Shown here: piece by piece, positions 12,681-22,084 of the stretch
How the letters are laid out: each line of letters opens with the position of its first letter
How positions within the stretch are numbered: the stretch's first letter is position 1
Assembly: GCA_029449235.1 (NCBI GenBank)
Contig: JANATG010000001.1
Span: forward strand, 2,542,001 to 2,606,000
Source: Linnemannia schmuckeri
Taxonomy: Eukaryota; Mortierellomycota; Mortierellomycetes; Mortierellales; Mortierellaceae
DNA: 64,000 nt
Direction of reading: 5' to 3'
The notes under the pieces: model-generated
Database searches by the model: none
Told to the model about the DNA's origin: nothing
Seen by the model: the letters and a program-made list of their open reading frames with translations, nothing else
Translations under genes and position numbers: made by a program

Positions 12681-13844
12681 CAGGAGCAGTGAATGTATAA
12701 GAGTGTGTGTCGCGAAAGGAAAGGAAGGGAGGGTGCCAACAAAGGGTCCCGGGGGTAAGAGTAGCGAGAAGAAGAAGGAGTGAGGAGGAAGGGGGGAGTG
12801 GAGAGAAGAGGAAGTGGAGAAGAAAGAAAGAAAAAGAAGAGAAAAGGACAGGGGATGAGGAAGAAGTGAATGGACGAGGGGATGGGAAGAGGAGATCAGT
12901 TTGAGGTGTATGTATGTGTATGTGTATGTATGTTGTATGTTTGTGTGTGTAATTCCCCTGTGGTTCAAATAGTACCTTTGAAAGGAGCTGGACACCCTCC
13001 TTTTCCAGACCCAGAGATGCCACCCATTCCAGCCAACCACAACAAGAATATTAAATTAAAAATTGGTCTCCGCTAAACCTTGCTTTTGTGCCTATGTTTG
13101 TATGTGCCTTGCTGTCTGTCTCTCCCTCTCTTTCCTTTTCGTAAGTTGAGTCGTAACAACTAACCTCTCTTGCTGTCGTTGCTAACCGCACTTTGTCCTC
13201 CCTCTGATAAATTATCTGCATCTCTTTTGTCGAGAGTCTTTTTTTTAAGAACTCTCGCTATCACTCTTTGCTAGAAAAACAAACAACAATCAAAAGCAAA
13301 TGATGCTCTTTCCTTCTCCTTCAGGCACGAACAACAAAACACTGTCGAGTGTCGACATGATTGGCATTTTCCTGGTCGTTAACCGATCTCCTAAGCATGA
13401 GAGAAAAGACAAAGCAGTGAATGCTTATTCTCTCAGATACTTCTCGGGGAAAACGTACATGATTATGATCAGCATGCAGCATCTCATCATGGGGTCAATC
13501 GTCAACCTATACTCATGATCAAATAAAGTGAAATATCCAGACAAAAGACAAGAAAAGAGACATGCGGGTCAATTACTTGCCTAATGTCATACCAAGCAAT
13601 ATCACACCTCATTGGCAGACATCATCCAACACTTTTTTTTTCGGTTGCCTGTTGGTTGGTCGCATCACGGCGCTGTATACGATAACATAACATGGTTTCC
13701 TTCTCATGGAACAATGATCGTCGTACTACGACACGCAGTATACAATCAGGCAAGAGTGTTATCCTCTTCCTGGATTTGTTTCATGTAAGACCGTGTACAA
13801 AGGGTATCAACTAGCCTTATTTGATACATGCCTAGCTTGACACA

Positions 13845-14060
13845 TACCTGCGCCATGCATGATCCACATTCATAATACAAATGACAAATATCAACAAGCA
13901 CAATGACCTTATCATGCCGTCTTTCCAAAAATCAAACAAAAAGAAAAAAAAACCTTTGACAAGTCCACGTTTGCTTTGAATGCTTCCCTGGTACATAGGT
14001 ACGACATGTATGATTCACACTCACAAAACAAACGACAGATGCAAGCAATAAACGAAAAAA
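13845..14060. repeat. Diverged tandem duplication downstream of DSK2
   Basis: A segment beginning CATGCATGATCCACATTCAT at about 13,853 recurs as CATGTATGATTCACACTCAC at about 14,004. The similarity runs for roughly 50 bases, differences are mostly transitions, and the offset is about 150 bases. Translated on the minus strand, both units give similar Cys-rich peptides (ICHLYYECGSCM and ICRLFCECESYM), but no start or gene context makes a protein likely. Confidence 0.6.
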
Positions 14061-14174
14061 AGGAGACAAAATGTTCAAAAAAAAGGTTATCGTACACTCT
14101 ATTCCTTTCAAAAACAAAAAAAAGAAAGACTCTTGACAAAAACGATTCCAAAGATTACAATGCTCCAGCTACCA

Positions 14175-15500
14175 TTAAATGCTATCAGAGAAAAGCATCT
14201 CAATGGCAGCGTGAACGTTGCCTCCAGCAGCCAAAAGAGCGCGAATGTTCTTGGCGGCATCCCAGAATCCCATCTCGTTCAGTTGCTGAAGCTGGACCTG
14301 GAAACGGACCTCTGGTGGCTCCTGAGGCTGAGCGGGGGCTCCAATGCCTGCTCCTGCGCCCATTGCTGCCATTTGCTGCGCCCAGTATTGCGCCATAGGG
14401 TTGGGGGCTCCTCCTGCTCCGGGGTTGACGCCTGCTCCTCCGAGGGCTGCAAAAGGATTGAATGCGGGTGTGGTGGGTGTTGCTGCAGCTCCAGAAGTAG
14501 GGGGTGTCGTCGTCGCAGTAGGTGTGGCAGCAGTAGCAGGTGCAGGAGTGCCCCAGGGGTTGTACATGTTTCCACCTCCCATACCTCCCATACCTCCCAT
14601 ACCCATACCGCCCATACCACCCATCTGTTGACTCATCTGCGCGACCTGGCGAAGCATCTCTGGGTTGGAAATCATTTGCTGGAATTGAGGCGACTGAAGC
14701 ATCTGACGTACTTCGGGTCCCATGGCCGCCAACTGAGGGTTCATCGAGATCATTGATTCGAGCACCTGAGGGTTCTGAAGCATAGTGGACATGTACTGGG
14801 CAAAGTTAGGATCCTGCATCATTTGGTTCATCATGTTGGGGTCCATGCCGCCGCCCATACCTCCCATACCGCCCATGCCTCCAAAGCCGCCCATACCTCC
14901 CATGCCGCCACCCATCATGTTTGCCCAAGGGTTGGGCAATGCTCCAGCTCCAGCTCCAAAGGGATCTATATTAGAGTGAGTGTATGCCAAGAGCACAAGT
15001 GGCAGCAGACGTCAGTTTTCCTGTACTAATCACGCTTTTGTCATAGGCCATGACAATGTCCTTTGCTTTTATCACACGTCCATAGACTAAAGTGTAAAAA
15101 AGAAAGTAAAAGCACAAAATGAGAGCGAAAAGGGGGCTTGTTTACCTGCAGCAGCAGCGGGAGTAGTTGTAGCAGCAGTCGAGGCAGGTGTAGTAGACGC
15201 AGCGGGAGTGGCAGTACCAGCAGGTGTAGTAGTGGCAGCAGCAGCAGCGGGTGCAGCAGAGCTAGCAGCAGCAGCACTGCGGACCATATGAACAGTGTGA
15301 CCGTCTGCGATCTTGTAGGATTCGATGGTGTCCTGGTCTTTGAGGACACGGCCTGAGTAGATCAGGCGCATTCTGTCGGCGGGGGTGTCGCAGTTTTCAG
15401 CGATCTTGTTCTTGAAGTCGAGGACGGTGTCGGTAGTCTTGAGGGTGATGACATACTTTTGGTCATTGGAGGCTTTGACGTTAACAGTGACTTCAGACAT
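14175..15500 (-). CDS. DSK2: Ubiquilin/Dsk2 proteasome shuttle factor
   Basis: Two exons: 15500-15146 and 14965-14175, with a 180-nt intron (GTAAAC..TAG) and 381 residues, close to yeast Dsk2 (373). Residues 1-75 are a ubiquitin-like domain (DRMRLIYSGRVLKD, HTVHMV). An Ala/Thr/Pro linker follows, then a Gly/Met-rich stretch and an STI1-like segment (NPQVLESMISMNPQL). The last 45 residues are a UBA domain with the MGF loop and GGNVHAAIEMLF helix. In this family the ubiquitin-like domain docks on the proteasome and the UBA binds ubiquitin chains, delivering substrates for degradation. The start is the ATG before SEVTVNVKAS, which begins the ubiquitin fold directly; upstream DNA is a pyrimidine-rich leader. 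It is transcribed in the same direction as the kelch gene but independently. Confidence 0.93.
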
Positions 15501-16821
15501 GATGACTTGTGTGTATGTGTTGTGTGTGGAATTAGGGTGTGTAAGTGAGTGTGAGTAGGAGAGGAAGAAAAAAAGAAAGAGAGAAAGATGTCGAGTGGAG
15601 AGGTTGGAGCCAGCGAGTGTACACGTCAGGCGAAACAAAGAAACAGAGAGCGAAATAATAAGAAAAGGGAGACCGAGTGGTGGAACGTGGACAAAAAAGG
15701 GTAAAAGAAGGTAAGGAGGAAAGAAGGATAGAAGGAAAAAGAAGAAACAAAAAAGATGTGCCAAGAAAGAAAGAAAGAAAGAAAGAAGTAAGAAGGAAAA
15801 GAGATCCCAGTTTGGCTCCCTCTTCCTCCTCCTCCTGTTGGTTGTTGGGGGATTAGGAAGAGAGTGCGTATGCCTCTCCGCTCAAGGGCTCTTCCTTCGT
15901 CCTCTGTGTTTCTTCTTTTCCCTTCTTTTTCTTTTTTTCACACAAACAGGAACAAGGAAACCCTTGTGCCTTTAACCACCCTCACTCCCCCTCCTCCTCC
16001 TTCCCTCTCTCTGCTCCCTTGTCCACCCCTTGACCAGGTTCGTCAGCCCTTTGTCTTGACTCTTTGACTCCAACCAACAATCCAAATCCAGAATCAAGCA
16101 ATCGATTCTGCCCCTAGGAGACGCCACCCACATGTTGGACATGCCTACGTCATGCCCTTGCTGCCTCTGGTGGTAGCTCTTCTTTTGTTTGTTCCCGCCC
16201 ACTTCTCCTCCTCCGATCACTTTTTTTAGGATCAAAAACCAATGTGTGCGTGATCCTTCACCCGTACAAGAAAGAAGAATAACCTTGTTTTTTTGTCTTT
16301 TTTTTTATCACCAGTTAACTTGTCCTCGCAAACCAGTCCCTTTCTGTCATTCATGCCTCTCCATCCCCAGAGAAGTAAAGAAAGCTTGTCTTCTGTAGAG
16401 GAAGGAAAGCGAGAAGTGGAAGAAAGGCGTACGTCCGGACAACCTTTGCCCAAGACAAAAAAAAAAAGTATAGAGTTATCCGTCCTCTCTCTCGATCAAT
16501 CTTTTTCTTGATTGCTTCGGCATATAGCCGTACAGGACACACGCACATCTCAAATAAAGTTCTGACGAATTACCACCACTCCCTCCAAAGCACACAATCA
16601 CATACTCAAGACAAAGTCAACAAAGACACACACACACACATTCCACCTTGTTATTTACTCCTTCATTTTTCTTTCAATGCGGATCATTGCTTCCATGAAC
16701 CTTCAACTTTCTCAAGAGGAACAACAAGAGTGTTTTTTATTTTAAAATTCTGGAATATCATCATAATCCTTCGGCGAACAATAGTTGACTCGCTCAAGAC
16801 TGGGGCAACTCACAAACTCCT
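15501..16821. other. Intergenic, DSK2 upstream region
   Basis: The first 350 bases are the polypyrimidine leader and promoter of DSK2 on the minus strand, including a GAAA microsatellite at about 15,765-15,786 (plus-strand reading). The rest holds CT-rich simple sequence and only short open frames; no gene recognised. Confidence 0.5.
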
Positions 16822-18697
16822 CTACGCCATTAATCTCTCAACCATGTTCTTGACATCCACCAATCCACCAACATTCCTGAGTTGTTCCCTTAGATCCTTC
16901 AACTCTTCGTCCTCTTGTTCTTTATCTGCAACTGGTACAGCCATCCCTTCAACGCCCTTACTTATAACCTTCTCCTCTTTCACATCCAACATCCTTCTCC
17001 ACTTCTCAACTTCCTTCTTCCTCAATCTCCGCCCATCCTCAAAATACTCCCTGAAGCCTACCTGGTCTTTTCGTCCAACAACCATCCAATTCAATGCTTT
17101 CAAACCTGTTCAATTTCCTTCCTCGTACTCCCCCCAACTCGCAATACCCTCACCCATCTCAAACGTCCCCACCCACAACCGTGGCAGCCACTTCATCCTC
17201 ACCAATAGACAGAACCTACTCTTGAGCGATAACCTGGAATCGCGGTTGGGTGTCTGCAGTCACGGTCTTGGAGACGAGCTTCGCAGAGATAAGGGCAGAC
17301 TTGGGAGATGTAGCCAAAGATTAGGCGGGCGTTTTAGGGGACTGTTTTGAGGTAGGTTTGGGGAGGGGCTTAAAGCCTAGTTGTAGTGTCTCCAGTTTCC
17401 TGCACATCCAGATGTCCTTTTTGCTGTCGGTTCCTGAACTGCGGTTGCTGTTGTTGTTGATATCCATAAAGGCGACTGGGTAGGGCGTCCTGGCGGCACG
17501 GGGATGGATCAGGTGTGGCGAAGAACAGAGCTATGTATGCAGCCTCTCCGCAACCTTGCCGTCATTACAAGCACTCAACAGCTCCAACGTCGTCACAACA
17601 TTAGGAATCGTCTGCAGATCATGAACCAACTCCGGCGACAGGTCACCCGCACAGAACGTCCACTCCTTGGAATTTGGGTGTGCTTCTAGTTCAGTGTGGT
17701 CAAGACAGTATCGATCCGAGTAATGAAGCGTCTGAAAGACGAGCCCGATTTATGTCAGGTATCGAAGGAGGTTGTGGTACGAGTAGCTTGGATAGCCGAA
17801 TGAGATCCGTCGAGGGTTCTGTCGCGTCTATTGATTACTTTGAGGACCTTCATGTTGGATGATACTGAAAGGAGGACTTCCAGATCCTGCACTTGTCGAC
17901 GAGACCTTGGAGGATCAACATCTCGAGGTATCGACAACAAAAGGGCGTGCCTGCTGACGACACCGAAGAAGACACCCTGCCGCATCCAGATCCAGAATCC
18001 TTGTCGATATTGGCATTCGGGGTAAGAAATCAAGACCCTACCACCATCGGCGCAAAACTCAACGAAACAGTCATAATCTTAAACGACTGCAACAGCAGAC
18101 AATTCACAACCACCAACTCAAGATCAAACAACAACGAATCCATCACGGAACACCAACGCTCGAAATGTCCAACCATTATCTGGACATGCGTCAAAGGTCC
18201 CTAATGCCGACCGAGACGACAAAGCAAAATGTTGCTGTTCCATCCAGCCAACGACAGCTCCCGGAGCGGTGTCCTTGTCAGCAGCATTGGGGCCTCTAAG
18301 AACTCCTCCCTTGCTTTCTGCTGCTGGTACAAGTACAGTGATTTCGGTTTCGAAGTTGAATCTAACACCGACAGGAGTGTCTCCGAAATAGCCCGGTATC
18401 TGAATCGCTCCCCATAATGCCCAGCACTCTGCAGCTCCAATCGGCCCGCAAAGTCGACCTCCTGAGCCGGTTATCTAGATCGTTGCTAGAGTTGACGTCC
18501 AAGTAGTCTCATTTGACGGTCCGAGTAATGTTGTGTCTGCTTGCGCGAAGCCATTGGCGACAGACGAAGGGACTGAACGAGGGTGTGCTCTTCGACAAGG
18601 GGAGGATCAGGGCGAGGATCTCAGGGATGTCGAGGGGTGAGGGTCTTCTTGGTCGACTGCCGCTGCTGGTGGGCGAATGTATGTCGTCAATGTTCAT
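16822..18697 (-). pseudogene. F-box-like/LRR paralogue, degraded
   Basis: The minus strand starts with ATG at 18697 and the family N-terminus SPLDIPEILALI..PFVCRQWLR, then loses frame. Later pieces appear in different frames: a TPLRELSLAGW repeat near 18,230, LIFGYISQVCPYL near 17,320, and the tail LNWMVVGRKD ... LRNVGGLVDVKNMVERLM ending at 16,822. All match the intact neighbours at 19.2-21.2 and 22.1-24.0 kb in order and spacing, so this is one full-length copy broken by several indels and stops. The family is an N-terminal F-box-like helix pair followed by LRRs. By analogy with F-box proteins it might recruit substrates to SCF ubiquitin ligases, but this is untested. Confidence 0.8.
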
Positions 18698-18962
18698 CCT
18701 TTCTGCTGCTGGAAGGAGAGGTGAGGGTGAGCAAGGTCTGGTCTTGGGTGGTATGTTTGTGGGTGGAAGAAGAAGGAAGAGGAAGGAAGGAGGAAACGAA
18801 ACTAAGGAAAAGAAGGAAAAAGAATATGAAGGAACAGTTTGTGAACCTTGTTTTGACTTTATTTCTATGGGGTGACTTGATTTAGACAAAATTCATCTGT
18901 AGGTGTATCCAAACAGCGAATGCATAAAGAGTTGTGCAAAAGGATAACAAAAGGAGTCAATA

Positions 18963-19091
18963 GGGGGTCTCGAAGCTGGATTTTTTTATTTTATTTTATT
19001 TCGAAATAAAAGACCTCAAAAGGCGTTTTATTTGATTTTCGAAATAAAACAAAATAAAAAAACTCGAACATTTTCCAGCTTCGAGACCCCC
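18963..19091. mobile_element. 129-bp MITE with TA target duplication (Tc1/mariner-like)
   Basis: The ends are perfect 18-bp inverted repeats GGGGGTCTCGAAGCTGGA, flanked on both sides by TA (18,961-18,962 and 19,092-19,093). Inside, a second inverted pair of T/A-rich arms, each with TTTCGAAA-type cores, lets almost the whole element fold into a hairpin. No coding capacity. The TA duplication points to an IS630/Tc1/mariner-type transposase acting in trans. Confidence 0.85.
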
Positions 19092-19135
19092 TAATACATC
19101 GTTCTGCAGAGACGTTTTATTTCGTTTCTTTTTTC

Positions 19136-19170
19136 TTTGTCCTCTGTCCTCTGTCCTTTGTCCTTCGTCC
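19136..19170. repeat. Five tandem copies of a 7-base unit (TYYGTCC)
   Basis: Units TTTGTCC, TCTGTCC, TCTGTCC, TTTGTCC and TTCGTCC follow one another without gaps, just beyond the MITE and downstream of the intact F-box/LRR gene. Confidence 0.75.
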
Positions 19171-19229
19171 TTTTCTCGTAGTTGTAAAGAGATGAAGACG
19201 ATGGACATTAGCCAAGAAAATGCATCCAC

Positions 19230-21209
19230 CTACGAGTTTGTTTCTGCACGTGCCAGACGAGCAAGCTCCCTTTGACACTCCCGCTCGACCGAGAACCCAA
19301 ACTCGCTGTCAGAAAAGAGGGAAACTCTTTTCAGCTCGGGCCAGTACGAGAACCCACTCTTGGAATCTATCTCCTCGACCATCTTTTTCACATCCGCAAG
19401 TCGGCCCAGGTCTTGCAGCTGCTCTGCCAGAGCGATAGGTATGATGGGTGTCTGCTGCTGCTGCTGTTGATGATAACCATTCTGTTGTTGTTGTTGATCG
19501 TCACCATTCTGCTGTTGTTGCTGAACATTATCCTGTTGCTGCCGTTCTTGTTGTAGGACATCCTGTTTTCTCGCCTCCTCCTCAATTTGTGCATCCCAGC
19601 TCGCAACCACAGCCCATCGCCTTGCTCGCATCTCCAGACTATGTCCACTCTGCAACATCCACTCGACGTCTTCTGGCGCCGCCACCTGCCGCGACAACTC
19701 CCCACCAATACGCAACGTCTCCAACCTCGTCAGTCTTGCTAAAAGACACAGCCCAGAGTCGAGGCAAAGCCGTGGCTGTTCGACCTTGGTTGTCAGGTAC
19801 CGCGATAAGGAAAGATGAAGGTCACGCAGGCGAGGGGTCACCCTGGAGATGTAGCCGAACAGGACCCGTCCTTGTTCCTTGAACGAAGGGTCCTGAGGCG
19901 TTTCTCCTCCGATAGAATGGATACCGAGGTGAAGAGTTGCCAGATTAGAGCAGGCCCAAATCCGGGGTTGCCCTGAGGCGGGGGCGTCGTTGAATCTCGA
20001 GGTGTTGGTATCCGACAGGCGGCGGTGGATGTCCATGTGGTTAACGAGATACTCGATTTTGGGGGCGAGGAGGTGCAGGAGGTGGGGAGAAGAGCAAAGA
20101 TACTGGTGGAGGGTGCTCTCCAGTCCGCACTTTCCTGGCGCCGTAAGCTCAAGCGTGGTAATGATGTTTGGTGTTTGTTGTATGATCTGCATGACCTCGC
20201 GAGGGAAATCCCAGGAGAAGAACTCGTCCTTGAGTGGACAAATATCTAGCTGAGCAGACAAGAACTCGGGCGGCATATGCTCCTCGCGGATCGAGATGTA
20301 GAGCCGCTCCAATGGCAGGGACAGCGATCGGATATGGGCCAACAACTGAGGAGGAGAAATCTGAACAGTGGCACCATAAAACGAGTAGTTCTCCATCGAG
20401 ACATCAAACAGTTTCAACTCCTGCAGATGAGGCGTCATCGTCAGCATGGTCTCGACGCTTGCTTGTGGGTATCGAACTTTCCCAAAAATGATGGACCGCA
20501 GTAACAAGGGCTGACCCCCTCGGTGCTTCGTAAAGTGCGCGCCTCCGAGATCTCCATTGATAGTGCAGTTGCCCCGAATGTCGAGCGCCTCCAGTGACGG
20601 TGTTGCTCTCAACAGCCCACACAAGTCTAGATATCCGCTCCCTAGCCGCAGTTCGAGCCGTTGCAGGGTCGAGAGAAACGGAAGGAGTGGAGCTACACGC
20701 CCCTCATAGTCCATGCTACCACTCACGAGAAGCTCACGCAAGGGAGCCTTCGACCCCTGCACCAACCCATCCAAGCCCCCAGAGCCATATGTATAAAATC
20801 CTCCCTCGCCAATGTATTGACGGTTGCCGACAATCTTCCCGTCGCCTGTAACAGGTCGAAAGCGCAAGAATCGGTTATCCATAAAGTCGTCGAATTTTTC
20901 CCTCAGTGCACTCATCATTTGACGACGGTATCGTCGCTGTTGTATACGAGCCGCGTTCTTGATCATTCCTCCACTCCAGCAAAGTCGAGTCGCCCACGGC
21001 AGACCCAAAAGAACCTGCTCCACCTCCTCTGTGGGTAAAGTCTCATCAAAGTGGATCTCTCGGGCGATGTGGTGTTGGTGGAGTAGGAACCAGAGACGGC
21101 AGACGGGGAGGACGTGGCGGGTGAGCTCATAGTCGTCGAAGAAGTAGAATATCCGGTGGAGGAGTTCTGGGATGTTGAGCGGTGAGGGTCTTGGGGCGAG
21201 CGTCATCAT
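19230..21209 (-). CDS. F-box-like/LRR protein, 659 residues, tail type A
   Basis: Single uninterrupted frame. I chose the ATG at 21209 (MMTLAPRPSPLNIPELL) because the frame further upstream is poly-Phe leader translation. Residues about 8-60 are the F-box-like domain (LNIPELLHRIFYFFDD ... VCRLWFLLHQ). LRR-like repeats follow (LRELLVSG, LQRLELRLG, LEALDIRGN), then FGYISRVTPRLRDLHLSL, a Gln/Asn-rich insert from CAG-type repeats, and the family tail LQDLGRLADVKKMVEEIDS with FSYWPELKRVSLFSDSEFGF. It is intact while its neighbour at 16.8-18.7 kb is broken. It is transcribed divergently from the intact copy at 22,085; the about 875 bases between them contain an AAC/AAT repeat. No catalytic motif is present; a protein-recognition role is inferred from domain type only. 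Confidence 0.85.
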   Translation of the reverse strand: MMTLAPRPSPLNIPELLHRIFYFFDDYELTRHVLPVCRLWFLLHQHHIAREIHFDETLPTEEVEQVLLGLPWATRLCWSGGMIKNAARIQQRRYRRQMMSALREKFDDFMDNRFLRFRPVTGDGKIVGNRQYIGEGGFYTYGSGGLDGLVQGSKAPLRELLVSGSMDYEGRVAPLLPFLSTLQRLELRLGSGYLDLCGLLRATPSLEALDIRGNCTINGDLGGAHFTKHRGGQPLLLRSIIFGKVRYPQASVETMLTMTPHLQELKLFDVSMENYSFYGATVQISPPQLLAHIRSLSLPLERLYISIREEHMPPEFLSAQLDICPLKDEFFSWDFPREVMQIIQQTPNIITTLELTAPGKCGLESTLHQYLCSSPHLLHLLAPKIEYLVNHMDIHRRLSDTNTSRFNDAPASGQPRIWACSNLATLHLGIHSIGGETPQDPSFKEQGRVLFGYISRVTPRLRDLHLSLSRYLTTKVEQPRLCLDSGLCLLARLTRLETLRIGGELSRQVAAPEDVEWMLQSGHSLEMRARRWAVVASWDAQIEEEARKQDVLQQERQQQDNVQQQQQNGDDQQQQQNGYHQQQQQQTPIIPIALAEQLQDLGRLADVKKMVEEIDSKSGFSYWPELKRVSLFSDSEFGFSVERECQRELARLARAETNS

Positions 21210-22084
21210 TGTTGTGTGTGTGTTGGGTGTCGGCGGGCTGAGGGGGGAAGTGTGTGTGAAAAAGAAGAAAAAAAAGAAAAAGGAAAAAAACAGGATGCAT
21301 GCAGCAAGGTCTAGTATAAGGGGCGATAGACGAGGCTGATGGGATGGCCACCAGGAAAACGTGATTTTTTCAGTCCCAACGACTAGGTAGGGCCTTGGCA
21401 AAATGCGTTCTCTACTTTTCTTTTCTTTTCGTCCTTCGTCCCTCGTCTCCTTCCCACACGTCCCCTTTCCTCAACGGCCTTCGTTCACGTCGAACCCTTC
21501 ACACTCCTTCCAGTCTGCCGTTCACATTCACTTCATACATTCATACCCTTTGTCAAACTCATTCTTCTTTTTTCACTCCTTACATCACCTACCTGGACAT
21601 CGTCTCAAACAACAACAACAATAACACCAACAACAATAACACCAACAACAATAACACCAACAACAATAACAACAACAATACTAACTATAACGAAACGACA
21701 GTAACAACAACGACAATAGCAACAACAGTAACAACAGTAACAACAGCAACAATAGCAACAATAGCAACAATAGCAACAATAGCAACAACTACAACTACAA
21801 CTACAACTGCTGCTGCTCCTCAACTTCCTTTTTCCCTCAACAGGGACAGTCAAGTCGGCCCTAGGAGTAAGGGCGTCCTTGAAGAACAACAGAGAGTAAA
21901 CAGGACGATGTAAGTGGACATGACCAAGCTAGCACAGCTGTTATGAAGGAAGCGCCTAATTGAAGGGCAAATTTCGTGTTCGTCATACTTTGTCATCTCC
22001 TATCCCTGGCTTGACTTTGTGCTGATCTTTCTCTATTTTTATCTTCCTTCGACCTTGCCGCCTTTCCTCGCCACCATTTTCAAG
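21210..22084. promoter_or_regulatory. Shared upstream region of two divergent F-box/LRR genes
   Basis: This gap of about 875 bases lies between the start codons of the minus-strand gene (21,209) and the plus-strand gene (22,085), so it must hold both promoters. A 172-codon frame here is a translation of simple repeats and leader and is not counted as a gene. Confidence 0.5.
21607..21807. repeat. Compound AAC/AAT trinucleotide repeat
   Basis: About 200 bases of ACA/ATA triplets with nested periods: a 15-base unit (AATAACACCAACAAC-like) repeated about three times, then a 9-base unit AGCAACAAT repeated about five times, then ACTACA units. Confidence 0.85.

Larger units (their letters stand above)
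12367..14174. other. Intergenic: kelch promoter side and DSK2 3' flank
   Basis: Upstream of the kelch gene the minus strand is strongly pyrimidine-rich over about 700 bases and carries simple repeats. The remainder has only short open frames. A diverged tandem duplication lies at about 13,845-14,060. No gene was recognised. Confidence 0.5.
18698..19229. other. Intergenic between two minus-strand F-box/LRR copies
   Basis: Contains the leader of the broken copy, a 129-bp inverted-repeat transposon (18,963-19,091), five copies of a 7-base repeat at 19,136-19,170, and the 3' flank of the intact copy ending at 19,230. Confidence 0.6.

Noticed and set aside
16508..17350. 280-codon plus-strand frame
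   Set aside because: It is antisense to the recognisable minus-strand F-box/LRR tail (LNWMVVGRKD, VGGLVDVKNM) and has no family features.
21395..21913. 172-codon frame rich in Asn and Thr
   Set aside because: Translation of a triplet repeat and leader in a shared promoter; all frames through the repeat are open.
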